This document shows positions 25,958 to 34,438 of a stretch of 64,000 bases of DNA, piece by piece. Position 1 is the first letter of the stretch, and each line of letters opens with the position of its first letter. This DNA is from Vibrio splendidus. Its GTDB lineage: Bacteria; Pseudomonadota; Gammaproteobacteria; Enterobacterales; Vibrionaceae. The position numbers were made by a program, and so were the translations under genes. The notes below the pieces were generated by a model. The model was given only the letters and a program-made list of their open reading frames with translations. It was not told the origin of the DNA and did no database searches. The DNA lies in NCBI RefSeq assembly GCF_003345295.1, contig NZ_CP031055.1, positions 3,100,001-3,164,000 on the forward strand, read 5' to 3'.

Positions 25958-26752
25958 ATGGATAAAGTCCACTATTACTCCACCCCAACAGAAGATATCA
26001 GCCTGATCCAAGCTCAATACCAAGAGTTTGCCTTTCAGCGCCACTATCATTTGGACTTTCACATTGGTTTAATTACCCAAGGACAGCAGAAATTCGTCTA
26101 TAAAGGGATGAGCCATAATGTTGGTGCTGGCCAAGTTGTTATCATGCCACCCGATGAGCTGCATGATGGGCACTCCAAACTCGATTCGGGTTATCAAGTC
26201 AGTGTGTTTGCCGTGTCTCCCCAATGGTTTCAAGATCTTGCCGATCCCAAGCAAAATGGTCACACATTAGGCTTTTCTGAGTTGATCCTCTCCGATCAAG
26301 CTGCATTTTCACAATTGCGCAACTTACACGGCCTATTAATCCATCAAAACATCAGCCAGCTCGCTCAAGATTGCTTACCTTTCGAAGGGTTCTCGACGAT
26401 TGTCGATCGTTATGCGAAATTTGGATCGAAGAGTGACATCAAACTGGGTAATCAATCGATTGATACGCTAAAAGACTACTTGATGGCGAACTTGGATCAA
26501 CCAGTGCGATTAGAACAATTGTCTGAGTTGTGTGGTTTAACCACGACTCAATTCCAACGCCATTTTAAAAACAGAATGGGCATTACGCCTTATGCATGGC
26601 TGAGCCGTTTACGTATGGAACAGAGCATGCGTCTGATTAAGTCTGGGATATGTGGTACCAAGGTCGCTCACCAAGTAGGCTTTTATGATCAAGCACACTT
26701 CTCTAAGGCTTTCAAAACCACGTTCGGCGTACCACCCTCACAAATCAACTAA
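25958..26752 (+). CDS. AraC-family transcriptional regulator
   Basis: 264 residues. The N-terminal cupin-like sensor (HYHLDFHIGLITQGQQ, then MPPDELHDG) is followed by a C-terminal double helix-turn-helix (LEQLSELCGLTTTQFQRHFK and KVAHQVGFYDQAHFSKAFK), the AraC hallmark. The family with this cupin commonly controls a neighbouring LysE-type exporter, and one follows 99 bp downstream on the same strand. The ATG chosen has no good ribosome site; an in-frame TTG seven codons earlier is the alternative but lies in the rarD terminator. The inducer is unknown, perhaps an amino acid. Confidence 0.88.
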   Translation: MDKVHYYSTPTEDISLIQAQYQEFAFQRHYHLDFHIGLITQGQQKFVYKGMSHNVGAGQVVIMPPDELHDGHSKLDSGYQVSVFAVSPQWFQDLADPKQNGHTLGFSELILSDQAAFSQLRNLHGLLIHQNISQLAQDCLPFEGFSTIVDRYAKFGSKSDIKLGNQSIDTLKDYLMANLDQPVRLEQLSELCGLTTTQFQRHFKNRMGITPYAWLSRLRMEQSMRLIKSGICGTKVAHQVGFYDQAHFSKAFKTTFGVPPSQIN

Positions 26753-26851
26753 GTGTTGATAATTTACAATTGCTCGATTTCAAATCACGGTAAGCTACGC
26801 TCAATACGATTACTTATTTAAAAATAGCGGCAACGTTATTGAGAACTGACG

Positions 26852-27514
26852 ATGAACGAAGTCACCATACTGATCACCCTAGCCTCTATCCACTTCATCG
26901 CTTTGATGAGCCCCGGCCCTGATTTTGCGTTAGTCGTGCAAAATGCGACGCGTCACGGACGCCAGACAGGCTTGTACATTGCGCTTGGTTTATCTTGCGG
27001 GATCTTGCTGCACTCATTGCTGAGCCTGACGGGAATCAGTTACCTAGTCCACCAACAACCCACATTATTTGCCATTATCCAACTAGCCGGCGGTAGCTAC
27101 TTGCTGTACTTAGGCTACGGTGCACTTAAAGCAACCTGGCAAATCATTCAGAACCACAATGATGATGCCGATATCGTCAATTCCAACGATCTGATTCTGA
27201 CCAATAAACGTCAGGCATTTTCGAAAGGGTTTGCGACCAATATTCTCAACCCAAAGGCTTTGGTGTTCTTTATCAGCTTGATGTCGAGCCTAGTGCCTGC
27301 CGACATGTCTCTGTCAGGTAAAGGCTTTGCGCTTATCATCCTATTTGGTCTGTCTCTGTTTTGGTTCTCACTACTGGCGTGGATGCTTTCGACTAAGGCA
27401 TTGCAAAAGAAACTCAGCGAAGCAACGGTATACATCGATGGCTTATGTGGCGTGGTATTCAGCCTTATTGGCGTGAGTATTCTTTGGCAGTCGCTGTCCG
27501 GTTTAATCGCTTAA
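26852..27514 (+). CDS. LysE/RhtB-family exporter
   Basis: 220-residue inner-membrane protein with about six hydrophobic segments and the LysE-family signature near the N-terminus (ALMSPGPDFALVVQNATRHG, residues 17-36), plus the repeated GGSYLLYLGYGALK motif. The family exports amino acids such as lysine, homoserine or threonine. Pairing with an upstream AraC regulator suggests regulated amino acid efflux; the substrate cannot be told from sequence. Confidence 0.9.
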   Translation: MNEVTILITLASIHFIALMSPGPDFALVVQNATRHGRQTGLYIALGLSCGILLHSLLSLTGISYLVHQQPTLFAIIQLAGGSYLLYLGYGALKATWQIIQNHNDDADIVNSNDLILTNKRQAFSKGFATNILNPKALVFFISLMSSLVPADMSLSGKGFALIILFGLSLFWFSLLAWMLSTKALQKKLSEATVYIDGLCGVVFSLIGVSILWQSLSGLIA

Positions 27515-27605
27515 ATTCGAATCAAGATTACAATTCGTTAACAACACTCTGGCTATCTCATCTTTCCACTGCCAATCTAGCTCTGCATATTAAAAGGAGA
27601 AGATC

Positions 27606-29363
27606 ATGCAGTGGAAAACAAAACTAACAACCCTCGCCACTTCTACCCTACTTTTTGCCTCTCACGTCAGTTGGGCAAATCAAGCTGCCGATTCCGTCGC
27701 ACCCGAACAAAGTAGTGGTTTAGAAACCAAACAGCTCATTAAAGCCAACGATTGGATGGTGACCGCGGCCAACCCTCTTGCCACACAAGCCGGTGCTGAT
27801 GTACTTGCTCGTGGTGGTAACGCGATAGACGCCATGGTTGCTGTGCAGCTTATGCTTGGCTTAGTGGAACCTCAGTCTTCAGGTATTGGTGGCGGCGCGT
27901 TCCTTGTTTATTTTGATGGCAAGGACAAGCAACTCAAAACCTACGATGGCCGTGAAACTGCACCACTTGATGCCACACCACGTCTATTCCAAGACGAAAA
28001 CGGCCAACCGCTTAAATTCTATGATGCCGTGGTTGGCGGTCGTTCTGTTGGCACGCCAGGCACGGTGCAATTACTGTGGGACACTCACCAGAAGTACGGC
28101 AAGCTCGAATGGGCATCACTGATTAAGCCTATTGCTCAGCTGGCTGAAGAAGGTTTCACTATCAGCCCACGTTTAGCCACCTTGATTGAGAATGACCAAG
28201 AGCGACTAAGCCGCTTTACCACTACCAAAGCCTACTTCTTCAATGCCGATGGCAGCCCGAAAACAGCTGGCACGCAACTTAAGAACCCAGAGTACGCGGC
28301 AACGTTAAACGCTATTTCTAAGAACGGTGCTAAGGCCTTTTACCAAGGTGAGATCTCTGCCGACATTATCAATACCGTGCAAACCGCGAAAGGTAACCCG
28401 GGCGTATTAGCACAGAAAGACTTCGACGCTTATTCGATCAAGCAGCGCGAGCCGGTTTGTTCCGCTTATGAGAGCTACCAAGTGTGCGGAATGGGTCCAC
28501 CAAGTTCAGGTGCATTAACGGTTGGGCAGATTTTAGCGATGACCGAGCAGTTTGACCTCAAATCATGGGGACCAAACGACGCGAAATCTTGGCAAGTGTT
28601 AGCAGATGCTTCTCGCCTAGCCTTTGCAGACCGTGGTATGTACATGGCGGATCAAGATTATGTGCCAATGCCTACCCAAGGGTTAGTGAATGCTGACTAT
28701 TTGCAGGAACGCGCTCAGTTAATTACCGCAGGTAAGGCATTGGCAAGCGCACCTTCAGGCACACCGCCGTGGGATCACGCGATGCAGAGAAACCAAGATG
28801 TTTCTATTGAATTGCCGTCCACCAGCCACTTCAATATTGTCGATAGCGATGGCAATGTCGTTTCGATGACCACCACCATTGAGAATGCCTTTGGCTCACG
28901 CTTGATGGTTAGAGGTTTCCTACTCAACAACGAACTGACGGATTTCTCATTCAAGACCCATAACGATGGTAAGCCTATCGCCAACCGACTTGAACCGGGT
29001 AAACGTCCGCGCTCTTCAATGGCACCGACCATCATCATGCAAGACGATAAACCTTACATGGCAATTGGCTCTCCGGGAGGCAGCCGTATCATAGGTTATG
29101 TGGCACAAGCGATCATTGCTCATACCCAATGGGACATGGATATTCAGCAAGCCATCAATCAACCACACTTCCTAAACCGCTTCGGTACCTTAGATTTAGA
29201 AAAAGGAACATCAGCGGAAAACTTCAAACCTGAGCTAGAAAAGATGGGATTTGAGGTCAACGTTCGCGATCTTAACTCTGGTTTACACGCGATTCGCATC
29301 ACAAAAGATGGTTTAGAAGGCGCTGCAGACCCTCGTCGTGAAGGTGCAGCCATTGGTCAGTAG
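27606..29363 (+). CDS. ggt: Periplasmic gamma-glutamyltransferase
   Basis: Hydrolyses or transfers the gamma-glutamyl group of glutathione. 585 residues (E. coli 580), made as a precursor: signal peptide 1-25 (TLATSTLLFASHVSWA), large subunit, then autocleavage before Thr406 in PSTSHFNIVD, which becomes the N-terminal nucleophile of the small subunit. Other family motifs are GIGGGAFLVYF, DGRETAP, PSSGALTVGQIL and GSPGGSRIIGYV. AAAAGGAGA precedes the ATG. The AraC-LysE-ggt grouping suggests amino acid or peptide handling, but ggt has its own 90-bp upstream gap. Confidence 0.96.
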   Translation: MQWKTKLTTLATSTLLFASHVSWANQAADSVAPEQSSGLETKQLIKANDWMVTAANPLATQAGADVLARGGNAIDAMVAVQLMLGLVEPQSSGIGGGAFLVYFDGKDKQLKTYDGRETAPLDATPRLFQDENGQPLKFYDAVVGGRSVGTPGTVQLLWDTHQKYGKLEWASLIKPIAQLAEEGFTISPRLATLIENDQERLSRFTTTKAYFFNADGSPKTAGTQLKNPEYAATLNAISKNGAKAFYQGEISADIINTVQTAKGNPGVLAQKDFDAYSIKQREPVCSAYESYQVCGMGPPSSGALTVGQILAMTEQFDLKSWGPNDAKSWQVLADASRLAFADRGMYMADQDYVPMPTQGLVNADYLQERAQLITAGKALASAPSGTPPWDHAMQRNQDVSIELPSTSHFNIVDSDGNVVSMTTTIENAFGSRLMVRGFLLNNELTDFSFKTHNDGKPIANRLEPGKRPRSSMAPTIIMQDDKPYMAIGSPGGSRIIGYVAQAIIAHTQWDMDIQQAINQPHFLNRFGTLDLEKGTSAENFKPELEKMGFEVNVRDLNSGLHAIRITKDGLEGAADPRREGAAIGQ

Positions 29364-29381
29364 GGAATAATCCTCCCTTTT

Positions 29382-29425
29382 TACTCGCTGCCTTGTGCGA
29401 GATCTCTCACAAGGTAGTGAGTAAA
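29382..29425. repeat. 44-bp near-perfect palindrome downstream of ggt
   Basis: TTACTCgCTgCCTTGTGcGAGA is followed by its reverse complement with three mismatched pairs, centred on AGATCT. It can form a hairpin in ggt mRNA but has no T run after it on the plus strand. Its core doubles as a candidate VarA/GacA site for the downstream RNA gene. A 14-bp perfect palindrome (AAATATCGATATTT, 29424-29437) follows directly. Confidence 0.75.
29395..29412 (+). promoter_or_regulatory. Candidate VarA (GacA) upstream activating site
   Basis: TGTGCG-AGATCT-CTCACA fits the GacA/VarA palindrome TGTAAG-N6-CTTACA at 8 of 12 positions. Its centre lies about 166 bp before the predicted start of the CsrB-type RNA, close to the distance usual for this site in gammaproteobacteria. 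Assignment is by pattern only. Confidence 0.55.
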
Positions 29426-29535
29426 TATCGATATTTGATGACGAAATTAGTCACCTAGATATCGTAACCAATTGAAATAAAACGATACGTACATTTATCA
29501 TTCAAATAATTATATAGAAATTCGCTTATGCACCA

Positions 29536-29563
29536 TTGCTGATAAATAAGGAATCGGTAATAT
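29536..29563 (+). promoter_or_regulatory. Promoter of CsrB-type RNA
   Basis: -35 TTGCTG (29536-29541), 16-bp spacer, -10 TAATAT (29558-29563), predicting a transcript start near 29570. The weak -35 fits an activator-dependent promoter. Confidence 0.5.
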
Positions 29564-29569
29564 GAATGG

Positions 29570-29985
29570 TGTCGGAAGGATGCTGACACGGAACAGGAAA
29601 CGCCAAGGACTTGGTTATCTTCAGGATGAAGATTCGATTACTCAGGATGAATAATCGGCATGGATAGCGAAATGGACATTGAATGGACGCAATAGTAACT
29701 AGGATGGTTGCTACTAAGGAAAGACAATGGACACCTCTGGACGAGGAAAGGACTGAACATCAGGATGATGTAAAGGACACCGCTCAAGGAACAAGTGACG
29801 CGCGCTAACGAGGATTGTTGGCAGATCAGGATAAGATCAAGGACACCGCTAGGAAGGCGACGAAAGGAATACGCTGAAGGATAACAGCACACTATCATGG
29901 ATTTGATGCATGGAGCACACTTAGTAGCCGGATTGCTGCGAGTAAGACTATAGACCCCGATGAGCGCAAGCTCTCGGGGTTTTTC
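29570..29985 (+). ncRNA. csrB: CsrB-family regulatory RNA
   Basis: About 416 nt without any coding frame on the plus strand, packed with some 28 GGA triplets, many as CAGGAU, AAGGAC or AUGGAC in small hairpin loops (for example UCUUCAGGAUGAAGA, AUCAGGAUGAU, CCUCUGGACGAGG). This is the signature of CsrB-type RNAs, which bind many copies of CsrA and relieve its repression of translation. The gene ends in a strong intrinsic terminator. Vibrios carry several such RNAs under VarS/VarA control, so this is one of a set. Neighbours ggt and tpx have no obvious link. The start is inferred from the promoter. Confidence 0.88.
29953..29985 (+). terminator. Terminator of the CsrB-type RNA
   Basis: Stem ACCCCGATGAGC / GCTCTCGGGGT with GCAA loop and one mismatch, followed by five T. 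Confidence 0.93.
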
Positions 29986-30147
29986 TTTATCTGTCGTTTC
30001 ACTTATTCCTCTCTCAAACAAATAAATCAAAGACCTTTAATTACAATTCTGACATTTAAAGCATTCACTTCTTAACCACTTCCGAGTAACGTAAGTCTTA
30101 CTAGGATCAACTAGTTTCATAACCATAATTAAACTAAGGACAAATTC

Positions 30148-30645
30148 ATGTCACACGTTACCTTCAAAGGCGCTGCTGTACCACTAACAGGCACATTCCC
30201 ACAAACTGGCGAACAAGCACCAAGCTTTGCACTGACTGCAGGCGACCTTTCTGAACTGACTCTTGCTTCTCTTGAAGGCAAGAAAGTGGTTCTAAACATC
30301 TTCCCAAGCATCGACACAGCAACTTGTGCAACGAGCGTACGTACGTTCAACGCAAAAGCAGCAGAACTTGAGAACACGGTTGTTGTTTGTATTTCTGCTG
30401 ACCTACCGTTTGCTGCGGGTCGCTTCTGCGAACTAGAAGGCATTGAAGGCGTTCAACACGCTTCAACTTTCCGTTCTCCTGCATTCGCATCAGACTACGG
30501 CGTAGCGATTGCTGAAGGCCCACTATCAGGCCTAACAACACGCGCAGTTGTCGTTGTTGATGAAAAAGGTGTGGTAACACACAGCGAGTTGGTTGCAGAG
30601 ATCACTGAAGAACCAAACTACGAAGCGGCACTTGCAGCACTGTAA
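30148..30645 (+). CDS. tpx: Thiol peroxidase
   Basis: Atypical 2-Cys peroxiredoxin that reduces hydroperoxides with electrons from thioredoxin. 165 residues (E. coli 168), with peroxidatic Cys60 in SIDTATC and resolving Cys94 in GRFC; an extra Cys81 is present. N-terminal VTFKGAAVPLTG is typical. CTAAGGA lies just before the ATG. Single-gene unit, flanked by the CsrB-type RNA and a double hairpin before the convergent uvrD. Confidence 0.96.
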   Translation: MSHVTFKGAAVPLTGTFPQTGEQAPSFALTAGDLSELTLASLEGKKVVLNIFPSIDTATCATSVRTFNAKAAELENTVVVCISADLPFAAGRFCELEGIEGVQHASTFRSPAFASDYGVAIAEGPLSGLTTRAVVVVDEKGVVTHSELVAEITEEPNYEAALAAL

Positions 30646-30673
30646 GTCTCCTTCCTAGGCAGAAATGCCTTAA

Positions 30674-30735
30674 GCTCGATTCAGCCTATTTAGGCTGAAT
30701 CGAGCAATAAAAAGAGCAGCCATTGGCTGCTCTTT
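30674..30735. terminator. Double terminator between tpx and uvrD
   Basis: Two hairpins in series: GCTCGATTCAGCCT / AGGCTGAATCGAGC (30674-30705) and AAAGAGCAGCC / GGCTGCTCTTT (30711-30735), the second flanked by A and T runs on both sides so that it can serve both convergent genes. Confidence 0.85.
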
Positions 30736-30813
30736 CTGTTTTTAATGCGGATTACTTTTCAATGCTGAATAGTTTCAGATATCGAACTGTTTTCTACATG
30801 CTGAAGTAGCAGA

Positions 30814-32988
30814 TTACAACTGTTCTAAACGAGCATAAGCCGTTACTAACCACTTGATGCCTTCACCGTTAAACGCGACTTGAACTCGGCTCTGCGGGCC
30901 ACTTCCCTCGAAGTTGATGATAGTGCCTTCACCAAACTTAGGGTGCTTAACGCGAGAACCCAAACTAAATCCTGTTTCGTTAAAGTTCTCTTTCACGGCG
31001 GTTTGGCTAAAGCGGCCACTGCTAGCAGGACGACTCACTTGCGCTTTCATACGAACCTCATCCAGACAGGTTTCTGGTAGTTCACGAATAAAGCGTGACG
31101 GTTTGTGGTACTTGTCTTGCCCGTACAAGCGACGCATCTCTGCGTAAGTGATGTAAAGCTTCTCCATCGCACGCGTCATGCCTACGTAACACAGGCGACG
31201 CTCTTCTTCTAAGCGCCCTGCTTCTTCTGCTGACATCTGGCTTGGGAACATACCTTCTTCCACACCCACCATGAAGACCATTGGGAACTCTAGGCCTTTG
31301 GCGCTGTGCAGAGTCATTAACTGAACCGCATCATCAAACTCATCAGCTTGGCCTTCGCCCGCTTCCAAAGCCGCATGAGTTAAGAATGCCGTTAGCATGC
31401 TCATTTCATCTGCTTCTTCTGGTTTTTCAAACTGACGCGTTGCCGTTACCAATTCTTCCAAGTTCTCAATACGAGCCTTAGACTTCTCGCCTTTCTCTTG
31501 CTCGTACATCGCAAACAAGCCCGACGATTTGATCACGTGGTCGGTTTGCTCATGAAGCCTCAGTTCTATGGTGTCATCTTCAAGCGCATTGATAAGCTCG
31601 ATAAAGCGGCTCAATGCACCCGCAGCACGGCCTGGAAGCACTTGCTCTTCTATCAGAGCAATACTGGCTTGCCACATAGTTGCACCACGGTCACGCGCCG
31701 CAAGACGAATCGTTTCTAACGTTTTATCACCCAAACCACGAGTCGGCGTATTAACGACACGTTCGAATGCCGCATCATTGCTGCGGTTACTCATTAAACG
31801 CAGGTAGCTCAAAGCATCTCTGATTTCCTGACGCTCGAAGAATCGCATGCCACCGTAGATTCGGTAAGGCAGACCACCTTGGATAAGCGCTTCTTCAAGC
31901 ACACGAGATTGGGCGTTATTACGATAAAGCATCGCGGTATCTTCTAACGCACCGCCTTTCTCTTGCCACTCTTTGATTTTGCTAACCGTGAAACGCGCTT
32001 CATCTAACTCGTTATAAGCTGAGTAAACTGAGATTGGCTCGCCATCGTTGCCATCAGTCCACAGCTCTTTACCCATACGCTCAGTGTTGTTCGAGATAAG
32101 CTCATTCGACGCCTGCAGAATGGTTTTGGTTGAACGGTAGTTTTGTTCAAGTCGAACCGTCGAAGCGCCTGGGAATTCATCCAAGAACTTCTGAATATTT
32201 TCGATCTTCGCACCACGCCAGCCATAGATAGATTGGTCATCATCGCCTACGATCATCACGCGACAATCCGGGCCAGCCATCATGCGCAGCCAAGCGTACT
32301 GGATGTTGTTGGTATCTTGAAATTCGTCGACAAGAATGTGCTTGAAGCGAGCTTGGTAGTGCTCTCGGATGTGCTTCTTATCGCGTAATAGTTCATGCGA
32401 TCTCAACAAGATTTCCGCAAAGTCGACCAAGCCAGCACGATCACATGCTTCTTGGTAAGCAGAGTAAATTTTTAACCACGTTTGAGTTATTGGATCATGG
32501 TAGGCGTCGATGTGATTTGGGCGTAATCCCTCGTCTTTCTTGCCATTGATCCACCAAGAAGCTTGCTTAGCAGGCCACTGCTTTTCATCAAGGTTTTGCG
32601 CCTTGATTAAACGACGTAGCAAACGAATCTGATCATCTGAATCAATGATCTGGAAATCTTCTGGCAGTTTTGCATCGAGGTAGTGAGCACGAAGGATGCG
32701 GTGACAAATACCGTGGAAGGTGCCATTCCACATGCCCGACGAGCTACCCATCATCAACTCTTCAATACGACCACGCATCTCTGCTGCCGCTTTGTTGGTG
32801 AAGGTAACCGACATGATAGAGAACGGCGATGCTTGCTCTACGCTTTGTAACCAAGCGATACGATGCACCAACACTCGCGTTTTACCACTGCCAGCACCTG
32901 CCAGAATAAGTAGGTTTTCTAAAGGTGCTGCGACCGCCTCACGTTGTTTGTCGTTTAGGCCATCGAGTAAAAGCGAAGGATCTATCAT
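30814..32988 (-). CDS. uvrD: DNA helicase II UvrD
   Basis: SF1A 3'-5' helicase of nucleotide excision and mismatch repair. 724 residues (E. coli 720). N-terminal LLDGLNDKQREAVAAP, Walker A GAGSGKT, motif Ia TFTNKAA, Walker B DEFQDTN, GDDDQSIYGWRGA, LEQNYRST, TLHSAKGLEFP, and VALTR-equivalent YVGMTRA. The C-terminal Tudor-like part (GSRVKHPKFGEGTI) binds RNA polymerase in E. coli. A LexA-like box lies 16-31 bp upstream of the ATG. Confidence 0.98.
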   Translation of the reverse strand: MIDPSLLLDGLNDKQREAVAAPLENLLILAGAGSGKTRVLVHRIAWLQSVEQASPFSIMSVTFTNKAAAEMRGRIEELMMGSSSGMWNGTFHGICHRILRAHYLDAKLPEDFQIIDSDDQIRLLRRLIKAQNLDEKQWPAKQASWWINGKKDEGLRPNHIDAYHDPITQTWLKIYSAYQEACDRAGLVDFAEILLRSHELLRDKKHIREHYQARFKHILVDEFQDTNNIQYAWLRMMAGPDCRVMIVGDDDQSIYGWRGAKIENIQKFLDEFPGASTVRLEQNYRSTKTILQASNELISNNTERMGKELWTDGNDGEPISVYSAYNELDEARFTVSKIKEWQEKGGALEDTAMLYRNNAQSRVLEEALIQGGLPYRIYGGMRFFERQEIRDALSYLRLMSNRSNDAAFERVVNTPTRGLGDKTLETIRLAARDRGATMWQASIALIEEQVLPGRAAGALSRFIELINALEDDTIELRLHEQTDHVIKSSGLFAMYEQEKGEKSKARIENLEELVTATRQFEKPEEADEMSMLTAFLTHAALEAGEGQADEFDDAVQLMTLHSAKGLEFPMVFMVGVEEGMFPSQMSAEEAGRLEEERRLCYVGMTRAMEKLYITYAEMRRLYGQDKYHKPSRFIRELPETCLDEVRMKAQVSRPASSGRFSQTAVKENFNETGFSLGSRVKHPKFGEGTIINFEGSGPQSRVQVAFNGEGIKWLVTAYARLEQL

Positions 32989-33003
32989 TGGATATGCTCA
33001 CTA

Positions 33004-33019
33004 CTGGGTATTTATACAT
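33004..33019 (-). promoter_or_regulatory. LexA-like box upstream of uvrD
   Basis: Minus strand ATGTATAAATACCCAG. It matches the E. coli uvrD operator (CTGTATATATACCCAG, from memory) at 14 of 16 positions, though the first half-site has A in place of C of CTG. It lies just upstream of the start codon, consistent with SOS control of uvrD. Confidence 0.6.
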
Positions 33020-33252
33020 AAAAGTCGATTATAACCTAAACACTAGGCTGCGTTTAGGATAATAAGAAGAAAAAACAATCAAAAAATAACATCATATAAT
33101 CAGTAACTTAATAGCTAACACATCATTAATATTGATATTTTTTATAATGCAGTGAAATTATTTCCTAGTTCTTCCTATCCTTTTTAGTAAGCAAGTTAAC
33201 AACTTATTAACCTGCGATATAAAAATACTATTAAGTCCTAGAGGGAATGACT

Positions 33253-33513
33253 ATGAAAAATTCTAATCTTGCTGTTACAGCTGCAATCACAAGTGTACTA
33301 GCGTTCGGCGGTGCAGTTCTTACATCAGCACCTGCGGAAGCAGCAGCAAAAGAGAAATGCTACGGTGTGGCAAAAGCTGGCCAAAATGATTGTGCAACCA
33401 AAACAAGTTCATGTGCGGGTACAGCCAAAGAAGACAACCAATCCGATGCATTCGTGGTCGTTCCTAAAGGACTGTGTGGCAAATTATCAGGTGGTAACAC
33501 TCAATCATCATAA
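33253..33513 (+). CDS. bufA: Bufferin-type precursor peptide BufA (DUF2282)
   Basis: 86 residues: signal peptide about 1-28 (hydrophobic run, then TSAPAEA) and a short core with four Cys at 36, 47, 54 and 75 in the DUF2282 pattern EKCYGVAKAGQNDC, SSCAG, VPKGLCGK. The family is exported, and in other bacteria MNIO enzymes modify its Cys to make copper-binding bufferins. The ATG at 33253 is used since GAGGGA stands 6-7 bp before it; the ATG two codons earlier abuts that site. bufB follows 64 bp later. A possible promoter is TTAACA (33196) with TATAAA (33218), 16 bp apart; not verified. Confidence 0.88.
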   Translation: MKNSNLAVTAAITSVLAFGGAVLTSAPAEAAAKEKCYGVAKAGQNDCATKTSSCAGTAKEDNQSDAFVVVPKGLCGKLSGGNTQSS

Positions 33514-33577
33514 TTGAGCTGCTTAGTATGGTGAGCTGACATTCAGCTCACCTCCACTTTCCATTAGGAGAATCGTT

Positions 33578-34438
33578 GTGACTCAAACTCTTCATCCCAA
33601 CGCAGGGGTTGGCCTTAGAACACCGCACTTGGACTTCTTTAGCCAAAACCCAGCTTTAGTGAGTTGGTTAGAGGTGCACAGCGAGAACTACTTTTTAGCG
33701 AAATCACCGCAACGTCAACAACTGAGAGAGATTCGTCACGCACACAACATAAGTTGTCACGGCGTTGGGTTGTCATTAGGTTCTGTTGAGCGCATCAATC
33801 AACATCATCTGATGCAGTTAAAAGACCTGATTGATGATATCGAGCCCTTCTTGGTTTCTGATCATCTCAGCTGGAGTCAGACCGGCGGTCACTACTTCAA
33901 TGACTTGTTACCGCTGCCTTATACCGAAGAGGCGTTAGAAGTCTTCTGCCGCAATGTCATCGAGGTGCAAGACGGCCTGCAACGCCCTATGCTGATTGAA
34001 AACCCATCGAGCTACCTTGCCTTCAAACATTCAACCATCCCAGAGTGGGAATTTTTAGCCGAGGTACAGAAGCGCACCGGGTGTCGACTATTACTCGATT
34101 TCAATAATATTTTTGTCTCATCTTTTAATCATGGCTTCAGCTGTGAAGAATACTTAAGTGGAATTCCTGCAGACAAAGTGGAAGAGATTCACTTGGCAGG
34201 TTTTACCAAAAAGAAACTCGAACAAGGTGAGATCTGGATAGACACCCATAGCAAGCCTGTCTGTGACGAAGTGTGGCAACTTTACACGCAATGGATAGCA
34301 CAACATGGTTCGCGCCATACCTTGATAGAGTGGGATTTAGATATCCCAGAGCCACAAATTTTATTGGCTGAAGCGGCCAAAGCCAGTGATATTTTGTATC
34401 AACACGACAAGTTCAACCAAAGGAGTCGCGCATCATGA
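33578..34438 (+). CDS. bufB: MNIO enzyme BufB (DUF692)
   Basis: 286-residue TIM-barrel multinuclear non-haem iron oxidative enzyme that modifies Cys in the partner peptide. Putative metal-site residues are spread as in the family: EVHSENYF, SCHGVGLS, SDHLSW, IENPSSY, LLLDFNNIFV, EIHLAGF, DTHSKPV and LIEWD. GTG start at 33578 with AGGAG 8 bp upstream. Its last codons overlap bufC as ATGA, giving translational coupling. Cytoplasmic by lack of a signal. Its substrate is almost certainly the product of the gene upstream. Confidence 0.93.
   Translation: MTQTLHPNAGVGLRTPHLDFFSQNPALVSWLEVHSENYFLAKSPQRQQLREIRHAHNISCHGVGLSLGSVERINQHHLMQLKDLIDDIEPFLVSDHLSWSQTGGHYFNDLLPLPYTEEALEVFCRNVIEVQDGLQRPMLIENPSSYLAFKHSTIPEWEFLAEVQKRTGCRLLLDFNNIFVSSFNHGFSCEEYLSGIPADKVEEIHLAGFTKKKLEQGEIWIDTHSKPVCDEVWQLYTQWIAQHGSRHTLIEWDLDIPEPQILLAEAAKASDILYQHDKFNQRSRAS

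Noticed and set aside
29570..29985. Repeated AGGA units taken as a possible CRISPR or tandem repeat
   Set aside because: Spacing is irregular, units are only 3-7 bases and lie in hairpin loops, with a terminator at the end: a CsrB-type RNA explains them.
29638..30030. 130-codon minus-strand frame opposite the CsrB-type RNA
   Set aside because: It is antisense to a GGA-rich RNA gene, has no ribosome site, and its Ser/Pro/Leu-rich composition reflects the repeated GGA read backward.
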